From: Thermoprotei archaeon
Lineage (GTDB): Archaea; Thermoproteota; Thermoprotei; Thermofilales; B20-G17
Direction: 5' to 3'
Assembly (NCBI GenBank): GCA_003650785.1
Contig: QMRW01000005.1
Location: 1-27,537 of the forward strand
DNA length: 27,537 bases
The number at the start of each line of letters is the position of its first letter. Positions within the stretch are counted from its first letter, which is position 1. The position numbers and the translations under genes are program-made. Below are positions 1 to 8,554 of this stretch, piece by piece. The notes under the pieces are model-generated. The model had not been told where the DNA came from, did not search any database, and worked only from the letters and a program-made list of their open reading frames with translations.

Positions 1-480
1 AGTACAGCTGAATATCTCCACCTCCTCTAATCCATCTATATCGAAATCCTGTACTCCATATTCTATCTCAGAAGTTGTAGGTATCAGTACTTCTATATAC
101 TCCTCAGCTATTACATCCTTAAATTCATCTATCACTTTCTGCGCTCTCTTATCTCCCAGTATGCTCGAAAGTGGGAGCCCAGCTTCTAATCCCTTTGCTA
201 GAGTATCTACTTCCTCTAACTCTAGTCTTTTGAGAAGCTCTTCTTCATCCAGATATATTTCATGTACTAGTAGTGAGCCGTGAGTAGTAGGAATCGAAGT
301 GAGTTTTTCCGATGGAGGAATTTCTTCTATACTTTCTGTATACATTACCCTAGCTGGTGCCACTACAAGCCCCCACTCTCCCTCATATGATTGAATAGCT
401 TCAATTACTTGAAGAATATCTTTAAGCTTTGCTCTCCTAATTCTCTCTCCTATTAATACACGATACTTCATACTCCTCAT
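1..480 (-). CDS. Hypothetical protein, 3' end cut by the window edge
   Basis: An open frame of 160 codons runs from an ATG at 478-480 to base 1 without a stop, so the carboxy end lies outside the window. The protein begins MRSMKYRVLIGERIRR; the second Met (codon 4) could also be the start. It is soluble, has no signal peptide or membrane segment, and is rich in Glu, Ile and Leu. Residues about 90-135 look alpha-helical, and the visible end is strongly acidic. I recognise no family or catalytic motif. Codon use (AGA, AGG, ATA, CTA) matches the neighbours, which supports a real gene. About 150 bases of AT-rich spacer separate it from the next gene upstream of its start. Confidence 0.6.
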   Translation of the reverse strand, partial: MRSMKYRVLIGERIRRAKLKDILQVIEAIQSYEGEWGLVVAPARVMYTESIEEIPPSEKLTSIPTTHGSLLVHEIYLDEEELLKRLELEEVDTLAKGLEAGLPLSSILGDKRAQKVIDEFKDVIAEEYIEVLIPTTSEIEYGVQDFDIDGLEEVEIFSCT

Positions 481-627
481 GTCTCTATAGTACTCGACTT
501 TAATATACTGAACGAGAGAAATTCACTTAAAGGCCTGTAAAAATTACTTCATAGCTTAAAAATAGCTCCTTGGTTTCTGTCGGAGTTCGCTCGATCTAAA
601 TCCAATATAGCATTCTGTATTAAAATA

Positions 628-1452
628 CTATTCTAACTTCAGTCCAGATCTTTCAACAACTTCTCTAAGTGTTCTTAGTGCTCTTAAGGCTATTTCTTCA
701 GGGTTCAGCTTCCAATACTCCTGATTAAATAGTTCTACGGAGAGATATCCATTGTAGTCCTTGGAATCTAAGATTCTCAGAAACTCTACTAGAGGGATTA
801 CTCCTAATCCTGGGTATACTCTATCTTTATCTGTGAGTTTATCTCTAGGCTTATCTATACAATCATCTATGTGTACATGTTTTATTAGATCTCCTGGTAT
901 GAGTTCTACATTACCTATATTTCCATCTCCTCTATAGACGTGGAATACATCTACTACTAATCCTAACCTCTCATCTCCTATAGCATCGACTATCTTCAAG
1001 CATACCGGTATTTCATGGAACCACTCTAATGCTATCTGAATCCTATAGCTAGAACATAAGTCTAAGACCTCTCCTATTCTACTAGCATATCGCTCCTTTG
1101 CTTTCTCCAGATCCAAACCACCTAATCCTTCAGCACATACGATAATATAGTTGGACTTTATTTCCTCCGCTATCTTCAAAAGCCTTTCCATCTCCAATAG
1201 TCTTGCTTTGAATTCCTCTTTACTTGAGAATACAAAGCCTCCTATTGCACATAGTGCTGGTACTTCTACTTCATACGTGGAGAGTAGAGCCCTAAGCTCA
1301 TCCAGACTCTTCTCTCTTAGGTATTCGTTAAGCTTTCCAATCCATATCTCTAAACCTCTAAACCCTATTTTACAAGTGACTCTAATATCTTCCTCGAGAG
1401 AGTACGGCATAGTAGTAGCACCATTTAGACAAGACTTCAAGATCACCACCAT
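628..1452 (-). CDS. Sugar phosphate isomerase/epimerase-like TIM-barrel protein (AP endonuclease 2 / xylose isomerase fold)
   Basis: The 274-residue protein has the length and pattern of the xylose-isomerase-like TIM barrel family (PF01261), which includes sugar isomerases, epimerases and endonuclease IV. Likely metal ligands fall at the family positions: Glu143 in ALEWF, Asp168 and His171 in VVDVFHVYRG, His194 in KHVHIDD, and Glu240 in YLSVELF. The segment YPGLG (213-217) before the last strand is also typical. It is probably cytosolic and acts on a sugar or polyol, but the substrate cannot be read from sequence. The ATG at 1450-1452 follows an AT-rich stretch with a TATA-like TTTATG about 25-30 bases away, suggesting its own promoter. 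It seems to be a single-gene unit. Function class is fairly sure; specificity is unknown. Confidence 0.8.
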   Translation of the reverse strand: MVVILKSCLNGATTMPYSLEEDIRVTCKIGFRGLEIWIGKLNEYLREKSLDELRALLSTYEVEVPALCAIGGFVFSSKEEFKARLLEMERLLKIAEEIKSNYIIVCAEGLGGLDLEKAKERYASRIGEVLDLCSSYRIQIALEWFHEIPVCLKIVDAIGDERLGLVVDVFHVYRGDGNIGNVELIPGDLIKHVHIDDCIDKPRDKLTDKDRVYPGLGVIPLVEFLRILDSKDYNGYLSVELFNQEYWKLNPEEIALRALRTLREVVERSGLKLE

Positions 1453-1612
1453 ATCTCTTCAGTGATTTAATTCATAAATTTATAGGTACTACATTGGCTA
1501 AACTTCTAGCTGTAGGGAGAGTGAAATTTATATTTTACCTAAGTCACTAAGCTCTTAATCTAAATATACTCACACAGACTTTCTTAATTATGAGTAGAAA
1601 AGTATGTTCAAT

Positions 1613-2338
1613 TTATCGACTAAAATCGACTTTTTTCAATACTTCTTCAGGGTCGACTTCATACTCTGTTAAGTCGGGTATTCCAGCTTCTATGAAAGCT
1701 CTATGCCTGTTAATGCAAGATTCACATTTTCCACAGTGTCTCTCTTTAGATAGGTAGCAACTCCAAGTCTTATATATTAAATCACCCATTACATTGAAAC
1801 TTCGTCTCAAATTTTCAGCCTTAGTTAAGCCTTCTCTAGCTGGACTCCATATTTCAATCTTCTTGACTCCAAAAGGAAAGTGGGCATATCTCAACACTTC
1901 CTCAAATGCCATAGCTGTATTTGGATGACAATCTGGGTATAGGGGGTCTCCCGTATCAGTTCTAGGCTGTATATCACTCATATGGGCACCATATGTTACA
2001 ATCTTAGCTCCAATCATTAATGCATATGCTGAGGCTATGCTAAGGAATATGACATTTCTGATAGGTACAACTACTGTTGGTGTATATAGTGCCTCGACTG
2101 ATATACTATCATCGGTTAGCTGTACTCCAGACCAGATATTCTTCATGAAGCCAATATCAACCACAAGTGGCTCTTCAAAGTCCAACTCTCTAGATAGTTC
2201 GATTGAGACATCTATTTCCTTTCTACCTTTCTGTCCGTAGTCAAATAGTATGGGATATATAGCGTAGCCCTTAGCCTTCCATTGAGCAGCATAACCTGTA
2301 CTATCTAAACCGCTAATACAGCTCACAGCCCTTTTCAT
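1613..2338 (-). CDS. queC: 7-cyano-7-deazaguanine (preQ0) synthase QueC-like protein
   Basis: QueC converts 7-carboxy-7-deazaguanine, ammonia and ATP to preQ0, the precursor inserted by archaeal TGT for archaeosine in tRNA. The chosen start is the ATG at 2336-2338, giving 241 residues, the usual size; a longer frame exists but lies inside queT. The family zinc site is complete: Cys194, Cys202, Cys205, Cys208 (CGKCESC). FDYGQKGRKE (32-41), VPIRN (91-95) and YPDCHP (134-139) also fit. The oddity is the PP-loop: where QueC has SGGLDS, this protein reads ISGLDS (residues 8-13), losing the first Ser-Gly. The ATG overlaps the queT stop as ATGA, so translation is probably coupled. It could be a QueC variant with an altered substrate. 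Confidence 0.85.
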   Translation of the reverse strand: MKRAVSCISGLDSTGYAAQWKAKGYAIYPILFDYGQKGRKEIDVSIELSRELDFEEPLVVDIGFMKNIWSGVQLTDDSISVEALYTPTVVVPIRNVIFLSIASAYALMIGAKIVTYGAHMSDIQPRTDTGDPLYPDCHPNTAMAFEEVLRYAHFPFGVKKIEIWSPAREGLTKAENLRRSFNVMGDLIYKTWSCYLSKERHCGKCESCINRHRAFIEAGIPDLTEYEVDPEEVLKKVDFSR

Positions 2339-2799
2339 AGTCTCACTATGATCCTCTTGACAGCTTGATATAAAGCATATCCCAATACTGTTGTAGCAAT
2401 CCATATTCCAACTGTAACATAGAATAGCATTAGTATATATGGCAATCCTAACACATACCATAGCATAAACGATACCCAAACTCCAAGTATCAGGCTATAT
2501 ATGGTTAAGCCTAGAATTACACTAACATTTCTTAGCTTATATACGATTATCAATCCAATAAATGTGAATATAGAAGATAGTAAATCAATCCAACCTAGTG
2601 GACTGGTTAGATTAGCTAAGAATACTCCCAAGGTTAGCCCGTATACTGCAGGTATTCCAATTATAGGTACTAGGCCTATTAAGGCATTAGCAACTCTAAC
2701 TTGGAACTGGAGGAATGATATAGGATGTAGAGCTTGGACTGTAGCAGCATACATCGCAGCAAGGGTAGCGGCTATGGCAATATCCCTTGCATTGACCAT
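2335..2799 (-). CDS. queT: QueT family transporter, S component for a queuosine/archaeosine precursor
   Basis: This 154-residue, almost wholly hydrophobic protein has about five to six membrane segments and the QueT signature: ISFLQFQVRVANAL near residue 28, GIPAVYGLTLGVFLANL near 48-64, then SPLGWIDLL. QueT proteins are ECF-type substrate-binding membrane subunits thought to import 7-deazaguanine precursors. The start ATG (2797-2799) has a strong ribosome site, GGAGGTGA, a few bases upstream. It lies first in a two-gene unit and its TGA overlaps the ATG of queC by four bases, so import and synthesis of the same precursor family are linked. No ECF ATPase or T subunit is in the window; it would have to borrow one encoded elsewhere or work alone. 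Confidence 0.87.
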   Translation of the reverse strand: MVNARDIAIAATLAAMYAATVQALHPISFLQFQVRVANALIGLVPIIGIPAVYGLTLGVFLANLTSPLGWIDLLSSIFTFIGLIIVYKLRNVSVILGLTIYSLILGVWVSFMLWYVLGLPYILMLFYVTVGIWIATTVLGYALYQAVKRIIVRL

Positions 2800-2997
2800 C
2801 TCCTCACCTCCTACTCATTCTAGAGAAAGTGACCAATATTTTCTCTGGCTTTCTTACTATCTGAAGACTCATTATACTTGAGGTAACTATAGAGTACTGC
2901 CACAAGCTTATCAACTCCTCATCAAGACAGTATTAACTTGATACAAGGATACTATTTAAACCAATTGTCTATGTCAACACCATACTCTGAAGAACCT

Positions 2998-3041
2998 GTA
3001 TGAGGATCTGAGGTGAAGATAGAAAGTGAGGTATCTCATAC
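2998..3041. other. Inverted repeat in the spacer between queT and the membrane protein gene
   Basis: GTATGAG at 2998-3004 is complementary to CTCATAC at 3035-3041, giving a 7-bp stem (8 with a G-T pair) around a 30-base loop rich in GA. It lies about 40 bases past the stop of the membrane protein gene and about 200 bases before queT, both on the minus strand. It could be a 3' structure or a protein-binding site. I see no RNA family. An arm of this size also occurs by chance. Confidence 0.25.
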
Positions 3042-3078
3042 CATATTCAGGATATCTTAATCAAAATAGGATTGAAAA

Positions 3079-4215
3079 CTAGGGAATTGCTGTTAAGAGG
3101 AGAAAGAAAGGTAGTAGGAATAGGATAATGCGCTTAGTGATAGACTGTATTGAGTACTTAAAGTGAGTGGGAAAGGTTCCTGAGAGTACCGATATTAGTA
3201 TCCATATACTAGCGATTATAGTGAGTATTAAATCTACTGAGGGGGTCCATTTGAGCTCATGAAAGATTAGACATATTATTCCTCCAGTATATATACTCCA
3301 TGAAATCGTTGGAAGTAGATTTAGTAGTCCTATTCCTAAGCTTCTCAAGTTACTAAGGCTCTCTCTTATTCTTCTTAAGCCTGTAAACTCTGTTAGTGCA
3401 GATATCAATGAAAGCATATCAAAAGTAGCTGGTATTATAGTGAATGCTAGAGATGGTTTGATTATTATAGCGCCAAGAGTTGTAATGATTCCAGCTATAC
3501 CTGTTCCTACAGATAATCCTAATGCAATTAGACGCCCTTTTATCCTTAGGACTACGTTGCCATCTCTAACTACAATTTCTTCTCCTCCTTTGCACGAGAT
3601 ACCTACTGTCTTCTTAAATTCTTCTTCTAAAACTTCAACACTACTGACAACAATCAGTATAGATGCTGTAATGAATAAAAACACTAAGAATATACTCCAC
3701 ATAAGAGTATGACTATACTCATAGGAAATGATGATCAGAATAGATAGTATAATGCCTAGAATAAGCCATGTAAGTAGGTAATAGTAGCTTAGGTCTACAT
3801 TTCTAGATAGCACTCTTTTGTTCATGAAGGCGTAGACATAGGTCCTTCTAATATCATGAATAAGAGTTATGAAGTGTCTAACCAATATGCTCAAGAGATA
3901 CAGGATCCTACTACTTGTAGACCTACTCTCACTACTAACACCTTTTAGATTTCTACCCGATACTAGGTTCACAAGGATAAATGAGAAGAAATATACCTCT
4001 ACGGATAATAGAATACTTGTCCATAGATACTCTGAATTACCCCAATAAATTGCAGCTACATATCGTGCAGTTTCATTCAGGAAGTGTAGAACTCCTAGAA
4101 TTAGTATAGAATGTATATCCAGAAAAGGTTTGATAAGAATTATGAGAGATGTGAATACGAGAAGACAAATGATGAATACTATAATCTTTTTCGCCTTACC
4201 GTGGAACTTAGGCAT
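3079..4215 (-). CDS. Hypothetical polytopic membrane protein
   Basis: The 378-residue protein has roughly ten hydrophobic segments, with clear ones near residues 10-30, 35-50, 66-86, 145-165, 170-192, 230-252, 255-275, 295-318, 328-345 and 362-376. Two soluble parts stand out: a basic loop at about 87-145 with several Arg, and a hydrophilic stretch at 193-228 (EVLEEEFKK, then GGEEIVVRDG) likely to face the cytoplasm. I recognise no transporter or enzyme motif. The ATG at 4213-4215 is the only good start; MPKFHGKAKK gives a positively charged amino end. The gene stands alone, with 230 bases of non-coding DNA upstream and about 280 downstream. Coding looks real from codon use and length, but I will not guess a function. 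Confidence 0.7.
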   Translation of the reverse strand: MPKFHGKAKKIIVFIICLLVFTSLIILIKPFLDIHSILILGVLHFLNETARYVAAIYWGNSEYLWTSILLSVEVYFFSFILVNLVSGRNLKGVSSESRSTSSRILYLLSILVRHFITLIHDIRRTYVYAFMNKRVLSRNVDLSYYYLLTWLILGIILSILIIISYEYSHTLMWSIFLVFLFITASILIVVSSVEVLEEEFKKTVGISCKGGEEIVVRDGNVVLRIKGRLIALGLSVGTGIAGIITTLGAIIIKPSLAFTIIPATFDMLSLISALTEFTGLRRIRESLSNLRSLGIGLLNLLPTISWSIYTGGIICLIFHELKWTPSVDLILTIIASIWILISVLSGTFPTHFKYSIQSITKRIILFLLPFFLLLTAIP

Positions 4216-4446
4216 ATTCTCTTAAATCCATAGTACTGTTAAATATAAACTCTTCTTCAAAACGCGCTTTATACTCTTGCGTAGTACTCATAACTACTTC
4301 CCGAATATTATACTTAACTCGGTGGGGTTTGAGGAGTGTATAGAATCTACTCAACTACTAATGTGTATTTCTGTACCTAGAAAGCCCACTATCATTCACA
4401 AGGATACCTTTTAATTACCAGCTTGAATAGTAGAGTAGGAAATAGT

Positions 4447-5121
4447 ATGGATAAATACATAGTAGCTGGAATAGATGAGGCTGGAAGAGGACCCGTTATA
4501 GGACCTATGGTAATAGCATGTGTAGCTATGGAGAGAGATTCTCTCAGCGAATTAGTGGAAATGGGACTTAGAGATTCTAAAACACTAAGCAAGACTAAGA
4601 GAGAGTTCTTAGTACACAGAATAGGGAGTATAGCTAAGGCTATTCTAGTAGAGGTAGTAGAACCTAGAGAGATAGATAGTGCTGTCGAACGGAGAAAATA
4701 TAGAAGCTTAAATGATCTAGAGTCGAATATAGTAGCTAGACTTATTACGAGGGTAAAGATTCCCGTAAAAGTGTTCTATGTAGATAGCCCAGATATAAAA
4801 CCCGCTAGGTATGCACGTAGAATAAGGAATCATCTAAAGAGACTAGGGTATAAGTCTAGAGTAGAGATAATATGTGAGAATAATGCCGATAGAAAGTATG
4901 CAGTGGTTTCTGCAGCTTCTGTTATTGCTAAGGTAATTAGAGATACTGAAGTGGAAAAACTATCTAGGATATATGGGGATATAGGGTCAGGCTATCCCTC
5001 AGATCCGAAAACCATAGGATTCCTTAAAAAGGTGTTAAAATCTGGAGTAATTCCTCCATTTGTTAGGAGGTCTTGGAGAACTGTGGATAACATTCTTAGG
5101 GATTTAAGAATTAGAGAATAA
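4447..5121 (+). CDS. rnhB: Ribonuclease HII
   Basis: RNase HII cuts the RNA strand of RNA/DNA hybrids and removes ribonucleotides embedded in DNA. The family motifs are present in order: GIDEAGRGPVIGP (acidic residues Asp10 and Glu11), DSKTLSKTKR around residue 43, YVDSPD with Asp113, and AASVIAKVIRD ending at Asp166. The ATG at 4447 gives 224 residues, a normal archaeal length. A TTG eight codons upstream (4423) keeps the frame, but the DEAGRG motif sits at the expected distance from the ATG. A TATA-like TTTTAATTA (4409-4417) lies about 34 bases before the ATG. The 3' end overlaps the opposite-strand protease gene by 18 bases. Identification is secure. Confidence 0.95.
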   Translation: MDKYIVAGIDEAGRGPVIGPMVIACVAMERDSLSELVEMGLRDSKTLSKTKREFLVHRIGSIAKAILVEVVEPREIDSAVERRKYRSLNDLESNIVARLITRVKIPVKVFYVDSPDIKPARYARRIRNHLKRLGYKSRVEIICENNADRKYAVVSAASVIAKVIRDTEVEKLSRIYGDIGSGYPSDPKTIGFLKKVLKSGVIPPFVRRSWRTVDNILRDLRIRE

Positions 5122-5649
5122 TTTCTTCAAAATCCCATGTAATATCTTGATGACAATGTCAGCAGACTCCTTGACATCTTCACTTATAGGTTCGCCTATT
5201 GTAGTACTACCTACTTGAATACCTAAAAGTAACCACTTCACACTGTGTCCTAGCTCTCTTTCTACTATTCTTATTATTAAAGGAAGAGGTATAGTGTGTG
5301 TAGTTATAGGTACGAATTCGTGCACTACATTCTTCACATCTCCTAAGACTATAGATCCTGGTTCTAGTCCTGCTTCTATAGCATCTATGAGGATTACGGT
5401 TCTAGGATCAAATTCTAGTACTCTATATACATGATTTTCGATAGATATACCAGCTACTATGACGCTACTATGTCCTAGACTCCTTAACTTCCTAGCTATG
5501 TAGACTCCTACTCCATCGTCTCCCTTAAGTTCATTTCCCAGTCCAATAATAGTAAGTGGTAATTCTATGGAGTTCTCTATACTCTCTGCGAGATCTATTG
5601 TTCTAATTCCCCCTTTCCTATAACAGCTATCTTCCATGCATCTCTCCAT
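5104..5649 (-). CDS. hycI: Hydrogenase maturation protease, HycI type
   Basis: Endopeptidases of this family trim the carboxy tail of the NiFe-hydrogenase large subunit after nickel insertion. The protein has GLGNELKGDDGVG (36-48), matching the GN..GDDG signature with Asp45 as first metal ligand, IDA with Asp89 as second, and TTHTIPL with His118 as third. These correspond to Asp16, Asp62 and His90 of E. coli HycI. The later segment LLLGIQVG also resembles HycI more than HyaD, so the partner is probably a group 3/4-type or energy-converting hydrogenase. No hydrogenase subunit is in the window. The first 30 residues, with several Cys, are longer than in family members; the true start may be further in. 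Its 3' end overlaps rnhB tail to tail. Confidence 0.88.
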   Translation of the reverse strand: MERCMEDSCYRKGGIRTIDLAESIENSIELPLTIIGLGNELKGDDGVGVYIARKLRSLGHSSVIVAGISIENHVYRVLEFDPRTVILIDAIEAGLEPGSIVLGDVKNVVHEFVPITTHTIPLPLIIRIVERELGHSVKWLLLGIQVGSTTIGEPISEDVKESADIVIKILHGILKKLFSNS

Positions 5650-5800
5650 ATTTCAATCTTTTCATACTCTTCAGTAAAGTATGGGAGCTCTTAAAGATAT
5701 ACTTGACCATGATACTATAGCTTAAGACCTTTAAAACTTCTCAATGCCTGGATGTAGGCTTCTCTAATATCAACTAAAGTAGTTCTGAGTTGAAACTATA

Positions 5801-7039
5801 TTAGGATCTTAACCTGAATATACCACTAACTCTAGATCCCATCGGAACTATAGCCTTGGGCTCTATTACTGCTCCTGGAGATACTGAGGAATTAGCTCCT
5901 ATCTTAGCTCCATCGGCTATAATAGCTCCTAGGTGCTCTCTTCTACTATCTACTATTCTATCATTTACGACTACCTTTATAGTGTCACCAGTGATACTAG
6001 TAGCGGGTATCATAACACCACTCTCTAGGTATACTTCTTCTCCTAATATGGTATCGAAAATAGAACAATGACTATTCACAATACATCTGGACATGAGTAA
6101 AGATCCACTTATGAATGTTAGTGGACCTATTTTTACATCATCACATATTACTGTATAGGGACCTATAACAGTGTTTGATCCTATAACCACATTCCTACCT
6201 ATATAAACTGGTCCTATTATTGTAGCACCACTTTCTATTACACTATCTTCCATCAGGACAATCTTACCCTCTATTAGCACACCCTGTTCCACACTCCCTA
6301 CTATATAGGTCTCTATACTCCTTAGGAAGTGCTTATTAGCATCCAGTAGATCCCAAGGGTAGTTTAAATTGTACCACCATCCTCCCTCCACTACAATTAC
6401 CTTTACTGGTCTGTCCATACTCATCAGCTCTAGGGTTTTAATGAGCTCTCTTTTACCCTTTACTGTAGGTGGAGTCTTAGGTAGGTATTTGAGTACCTCT
6501 GGTGTTAGTACATATACTCCAGTATTCACTACAAATCTACTCATGTATATGGGTACTCTAGAAGATTTCCTGAGTACCCTATCCTCATCAAAAATTATCT
6601 GAGGTTGTGTTTGTAGATCAGCTTCACTAGGAGGTACTTCTACACCCAATACTATGGGGTGCTGCTCTCTCTCATACTCTTTAATTACTCTACTGATCTT
6701 CTCCGCATCGACTGTTATATCTCCATGAAGTACGAGGACTGGAGACTCCTTAATGAAGTCCCTAGCCTCATAGACTGCTATTGCAGTACCATTAGTATTC
6801 CTCTGGTCTATATAGGTTATCTCAACTCCCAGTTCTTTTCCCGTTCCAATTGTGTTAGTTATGAGGTCTTTCTTATAATGTACTACTACTCCTACCTCTT
6901 TTATACCTATCTTAGCTACTTCCTCTATGAGCCTTACTATAATGGGCTTATTGAGTATTGGTAGAAGATGCTTTGGCTTAACTTGTGTTAGTGGGTTAAG
7001 ATCCGATCCCCTTCCAGCTGCTAGTATTAGTGCCTTCAT
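5801..7039 (-). CDS. GlmU-like sugar-1-phosphate nucleotidyltransferase with left-handed beta-helix domain
   Basis: Residues 1 to about 235 form a nucleotidyltransferase domain (MKALILAAGRGSD, KPKHLLPILNKP, LHGDITV with the metal-binding Asp). From about 240 to 412 hexapeptide repeats of the left-handed beta-helix type follow (GPVYIGRNVVIGSN, IGPYTVI, IGANSSVSPGAVI). This is the architecture of archaeal bifunctional GlmU-like enzymes that make UDP-GlcNAc or dTDP/UDP-glucose. Unusually, the nucleotide loop reads AAGRGSDLNPLT where the family has GxGxRLxPLT, so the conserved Arg that contacts the triphosphate is Asp. Activity or nucleotide choice may therefore differ. Its start is divergent from the PHP gene, 95 bases away, with a TTTAATAA box about 30 bases upstream on the minus strand. 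Confidence 0.85.
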   Translation of the reverse strand: MKALILAAGRGSDLNPLTQVKPKHLLPILNKPIIVRLIEEVAKIGIKEVGVVVHYKKDLITNTIGTGKELGVEITYIDQRNTNGTAIAVYEARDFIKESPVLVLHGDITVDAEKISRVIKEYEREQHPIVLGVEVPPSEADLQTQPQIIFDEDRVLRKSSRVPIYMSRFVVNTGVYVLTPEVLKYLPKTPPTVKGKRELIKTLELMSMDRPVKVIVVEGGWWYNLNYPWDLLDANKHFLRSIETYIVGSVEQGVLIEGKIVLMEDSVIESGATIIGPVYIGRNVVIGSNTVIGPYTVICDDVKIGPLTFISGSLLMSRCIVNSHCSIFDTILGEEVYLESGVMIPATSITGDTIKVVVNDRIVDSRREHLGAIIADGAKIGANSSVSPGAVIEPKAIVPMGSRVSGIFRLRS

Positions 7040-7104
7040 TCTATCAATAGGTATACTATGTTATCTATTATTAAAGCTTGTACTTCTGAATTTCATAGTT
7101 AATG

Positions 7105-7112
7105 TTTAATAT
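7105..7112 (+). promoter_or_regulatory. TATA box for the PHP gene
   Basis: TTTAATAT is centred about 27 bases before the ATG at 7135, the distance expected for an archaeal leaderless transcript. The 95-base gap also serves the divergent GlmU-like gene. Confidence 0.45.
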
Positions 7113-7134
7113 TAGTCCTTTAAACCTCTAAGAG

Positions 7135-7800
7135 ATGCTTAAAGTAGACCTGCATGTACACACAGAATACTCAGATGGAGATCCATTAGATAGTGTTATC
7201 TACTACGCTAGATTACATGGTCTGAATGGACTGGCAATAACAGATCATTATACTATAAGGGGAGCTATGAAAGTAAAGAATCAGGTTGATGATATAATAG
7301 TGATTCCTGGATTAGAGATAAAGACCAGTATAGGTCATGTGCTACTCCTAGGAGTAGAAGAGATACCCAGGACCACTAAGTATACTGAACTCTACGAGTG
7401 GGCTCTAGAGAATAATGCTTTAATGGTATTAGTTCATCCTATAGCGACTCTGAGTAGTATTTTGTATAATCTCGACCTTCTCAGTACAATGAAGCCTAGT
7501 GCTATTGAAGTACTTAATTCCACGTACCCTCTATACTCCCTAGCTACTAGGATCTCTAGGCTTATAGCTAGGAGACTAGAGCTACCAGGAGTTGCTGGAA
7601 GTGACGCCCATAGAGCATATCAAGTGGGAATGTGCTATACTACAGTAGATTCAGATTCCAACTTAGACGATATTCTAGAGGGCATTAGAAGAGGTCGTAT
7701 TGTAACCTATGGAAGACCTGCTCCTCTATTTCTCAGGTTTAAGTTGATGATAGAATTTCTATCTAATCGTCTTAGATTAGGAAATGAGGAGTCTACTTAA
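7135..7800 (+). CDS. PHP domain metal-dependent phosphoesterase
   Basis: PHP proteins hydrolyse phosphate esters with a cluster of two or three metals. The 221-residue protein keeps the ligands in order: His7 and His9 (DLHVHTEYSDG), Asp14, Asp37-His38 (ITDHYT), Glu61 (GLEIKT), His68, His101 (VHP), and Asp157-x-His159 (GSDAHR). Length and pattern match the small stand-alone PHP (YciV/TrpH-like) group, for which substrates such as nucleoside 3',5'-bisphosphates or histidinol phosphate are known. No histidine genes are nearby, so I do not choose between them. The ATG at 7135 has little room for a ribosome site but sits at leaderless distance from a TATA box. Its last 8 bases overlap the opposite-strand cofE gene. 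Confidence 0.87.
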   Translation: MLKVDLHVHTEYSDGDPLDSVIYYARLHGLNGLAITDHYTIRGAMKVKNQVDDIIVIPGLEIKTSIGHVLLLGVEEIPRTTKYTELYEWALENNALMVLVHPIATLSSILYNLDLLSTMKPSAIEVLNSTYPLYSLATRISRLIARRLELPGVAGSDAHRAYQVGMCYTTVDSDSNLDDILEGIRRGRIVTYGRPAPLFLRFKLMIEFLSNRLRLGNEEST

Positions 7801-8554
7801 ATAACCACCTCTCCTTGGGCATATTCAGTAGTTTTGCACTCTCTTCTTTAGAACTGAATAGTAAACCCCTTATTATAGCTACAGGTACTCCCTCGCTACC
7901 ATTTCCCATAACTAGCTCCGCTGCTGACGCTATCTCATCAACTATGGCTATTCTCTTGATCTTTAGAGTATATCCCTTCAGATCTTTAGTGCCTCTATAA
8001 TCCCTGAAAATATTTATCCCGGATACTCCTATAGCTACATCTATTTGTCCTTCTCTAAGTGGCCTTCCTTGAGTATCAGATACTACTACAGCTACATCAC
8101 ATCCTGTTAGTTCATAGAGTCTATACCTAATCTCCCTAGCTGATCTATCTGGATCTATGGGAAGTGTTAGTACGATATCTTCTCTACCAGCTACATTGGA
8201 CTTATCTACTCCAGCATTAGCACAGACTATTCCATGCTTAGTCTCTACGATCAAGTGCCCTTTGGTGGCTTTAATAACCCTCCTACTCTCTCTAAGTATT
8301 ATTTCAACAAGTCTTGGATCCTTTCCGACAATATTACTCAATTCTATGGCTCTTTTAGATGGTACTACCCTGTCCAAATATATCACTCTACCTTCAGCCT
8401 TAGCTATTATCTTGGATGCTACGACTACAATATCTCCACTCCTTATACCTACGCCCTCTCTCTCAGTAGCTTCCACTATAAGTTTAGCTATATCATCTCC
8501 AGTCTTAATCTCAGGTATGCTTTCAAGTCCTATAATCTTTACTTCCTTAGCCAT
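7793..8554 (-). CDS. cofE: Coenzyme F420-0:L-glutamate ligase
   Basis: CofE adds gamma-linked glutamates to F420-0 using GTP, finishing coenzyme F420. Family landmarks are VCANAGVDKSNV (110-121), LPIDPDRSAREIR (131-143), VSDTQGRPLREGQIDVAIG (158-176) and DEIASAAELVMG (206-217). With the ATG at 8552-8554 the protein is 253 residues, the normal length, and this start has GGAGG upstream. An in-frame extension of 43 residues upstream lacks family similarity, so I reject it. GRPLR replaces the commoner GRPWR. F420 fits the MtrH and hydrogenase-protease genes nearby, although CofE homologues also occur in non-methanogenic Thermoproteota. Divergent from the HTH regulator gene. Confidence 0.93.
   Translation of the reverse strand: MAKEVKIIGLESIPEIKTGDDIAKLIVEATEREGVGIRSGDIVVVASKIIAKAEGRVIYLDRVVPSKRAIELSNIVGKDPRLVEIILRESRRVIKATKGHLIVETKHGIVCANAGVDKSNVAGREDIVLTLPIDPDRSAREIRYRLYELTGCDVAVVVSDTQGRPLREGQIDVAIGVSGINIFRDYRGTKDLKGYTLKIKRIAIVDEIASAAELVMGNGSEGVPVAIIRGLLFSSKEESAKLLNMPKERWLFK

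Noticed and set aside
2339..2479. Amino extension of QueC by 47 residues
   Set aside because: It lies wholly inside queT in another frame and has no QueC similarity; the ATG at 2336-2338 fits the family start and makes an ATGA overlap.
2985..3060. Possible C/D box RNA in the spacer (TGAAGA and CTGA boxes)
   Set aside because: Neither box C (RUGAUGA) nor a closing box D matches well enough.
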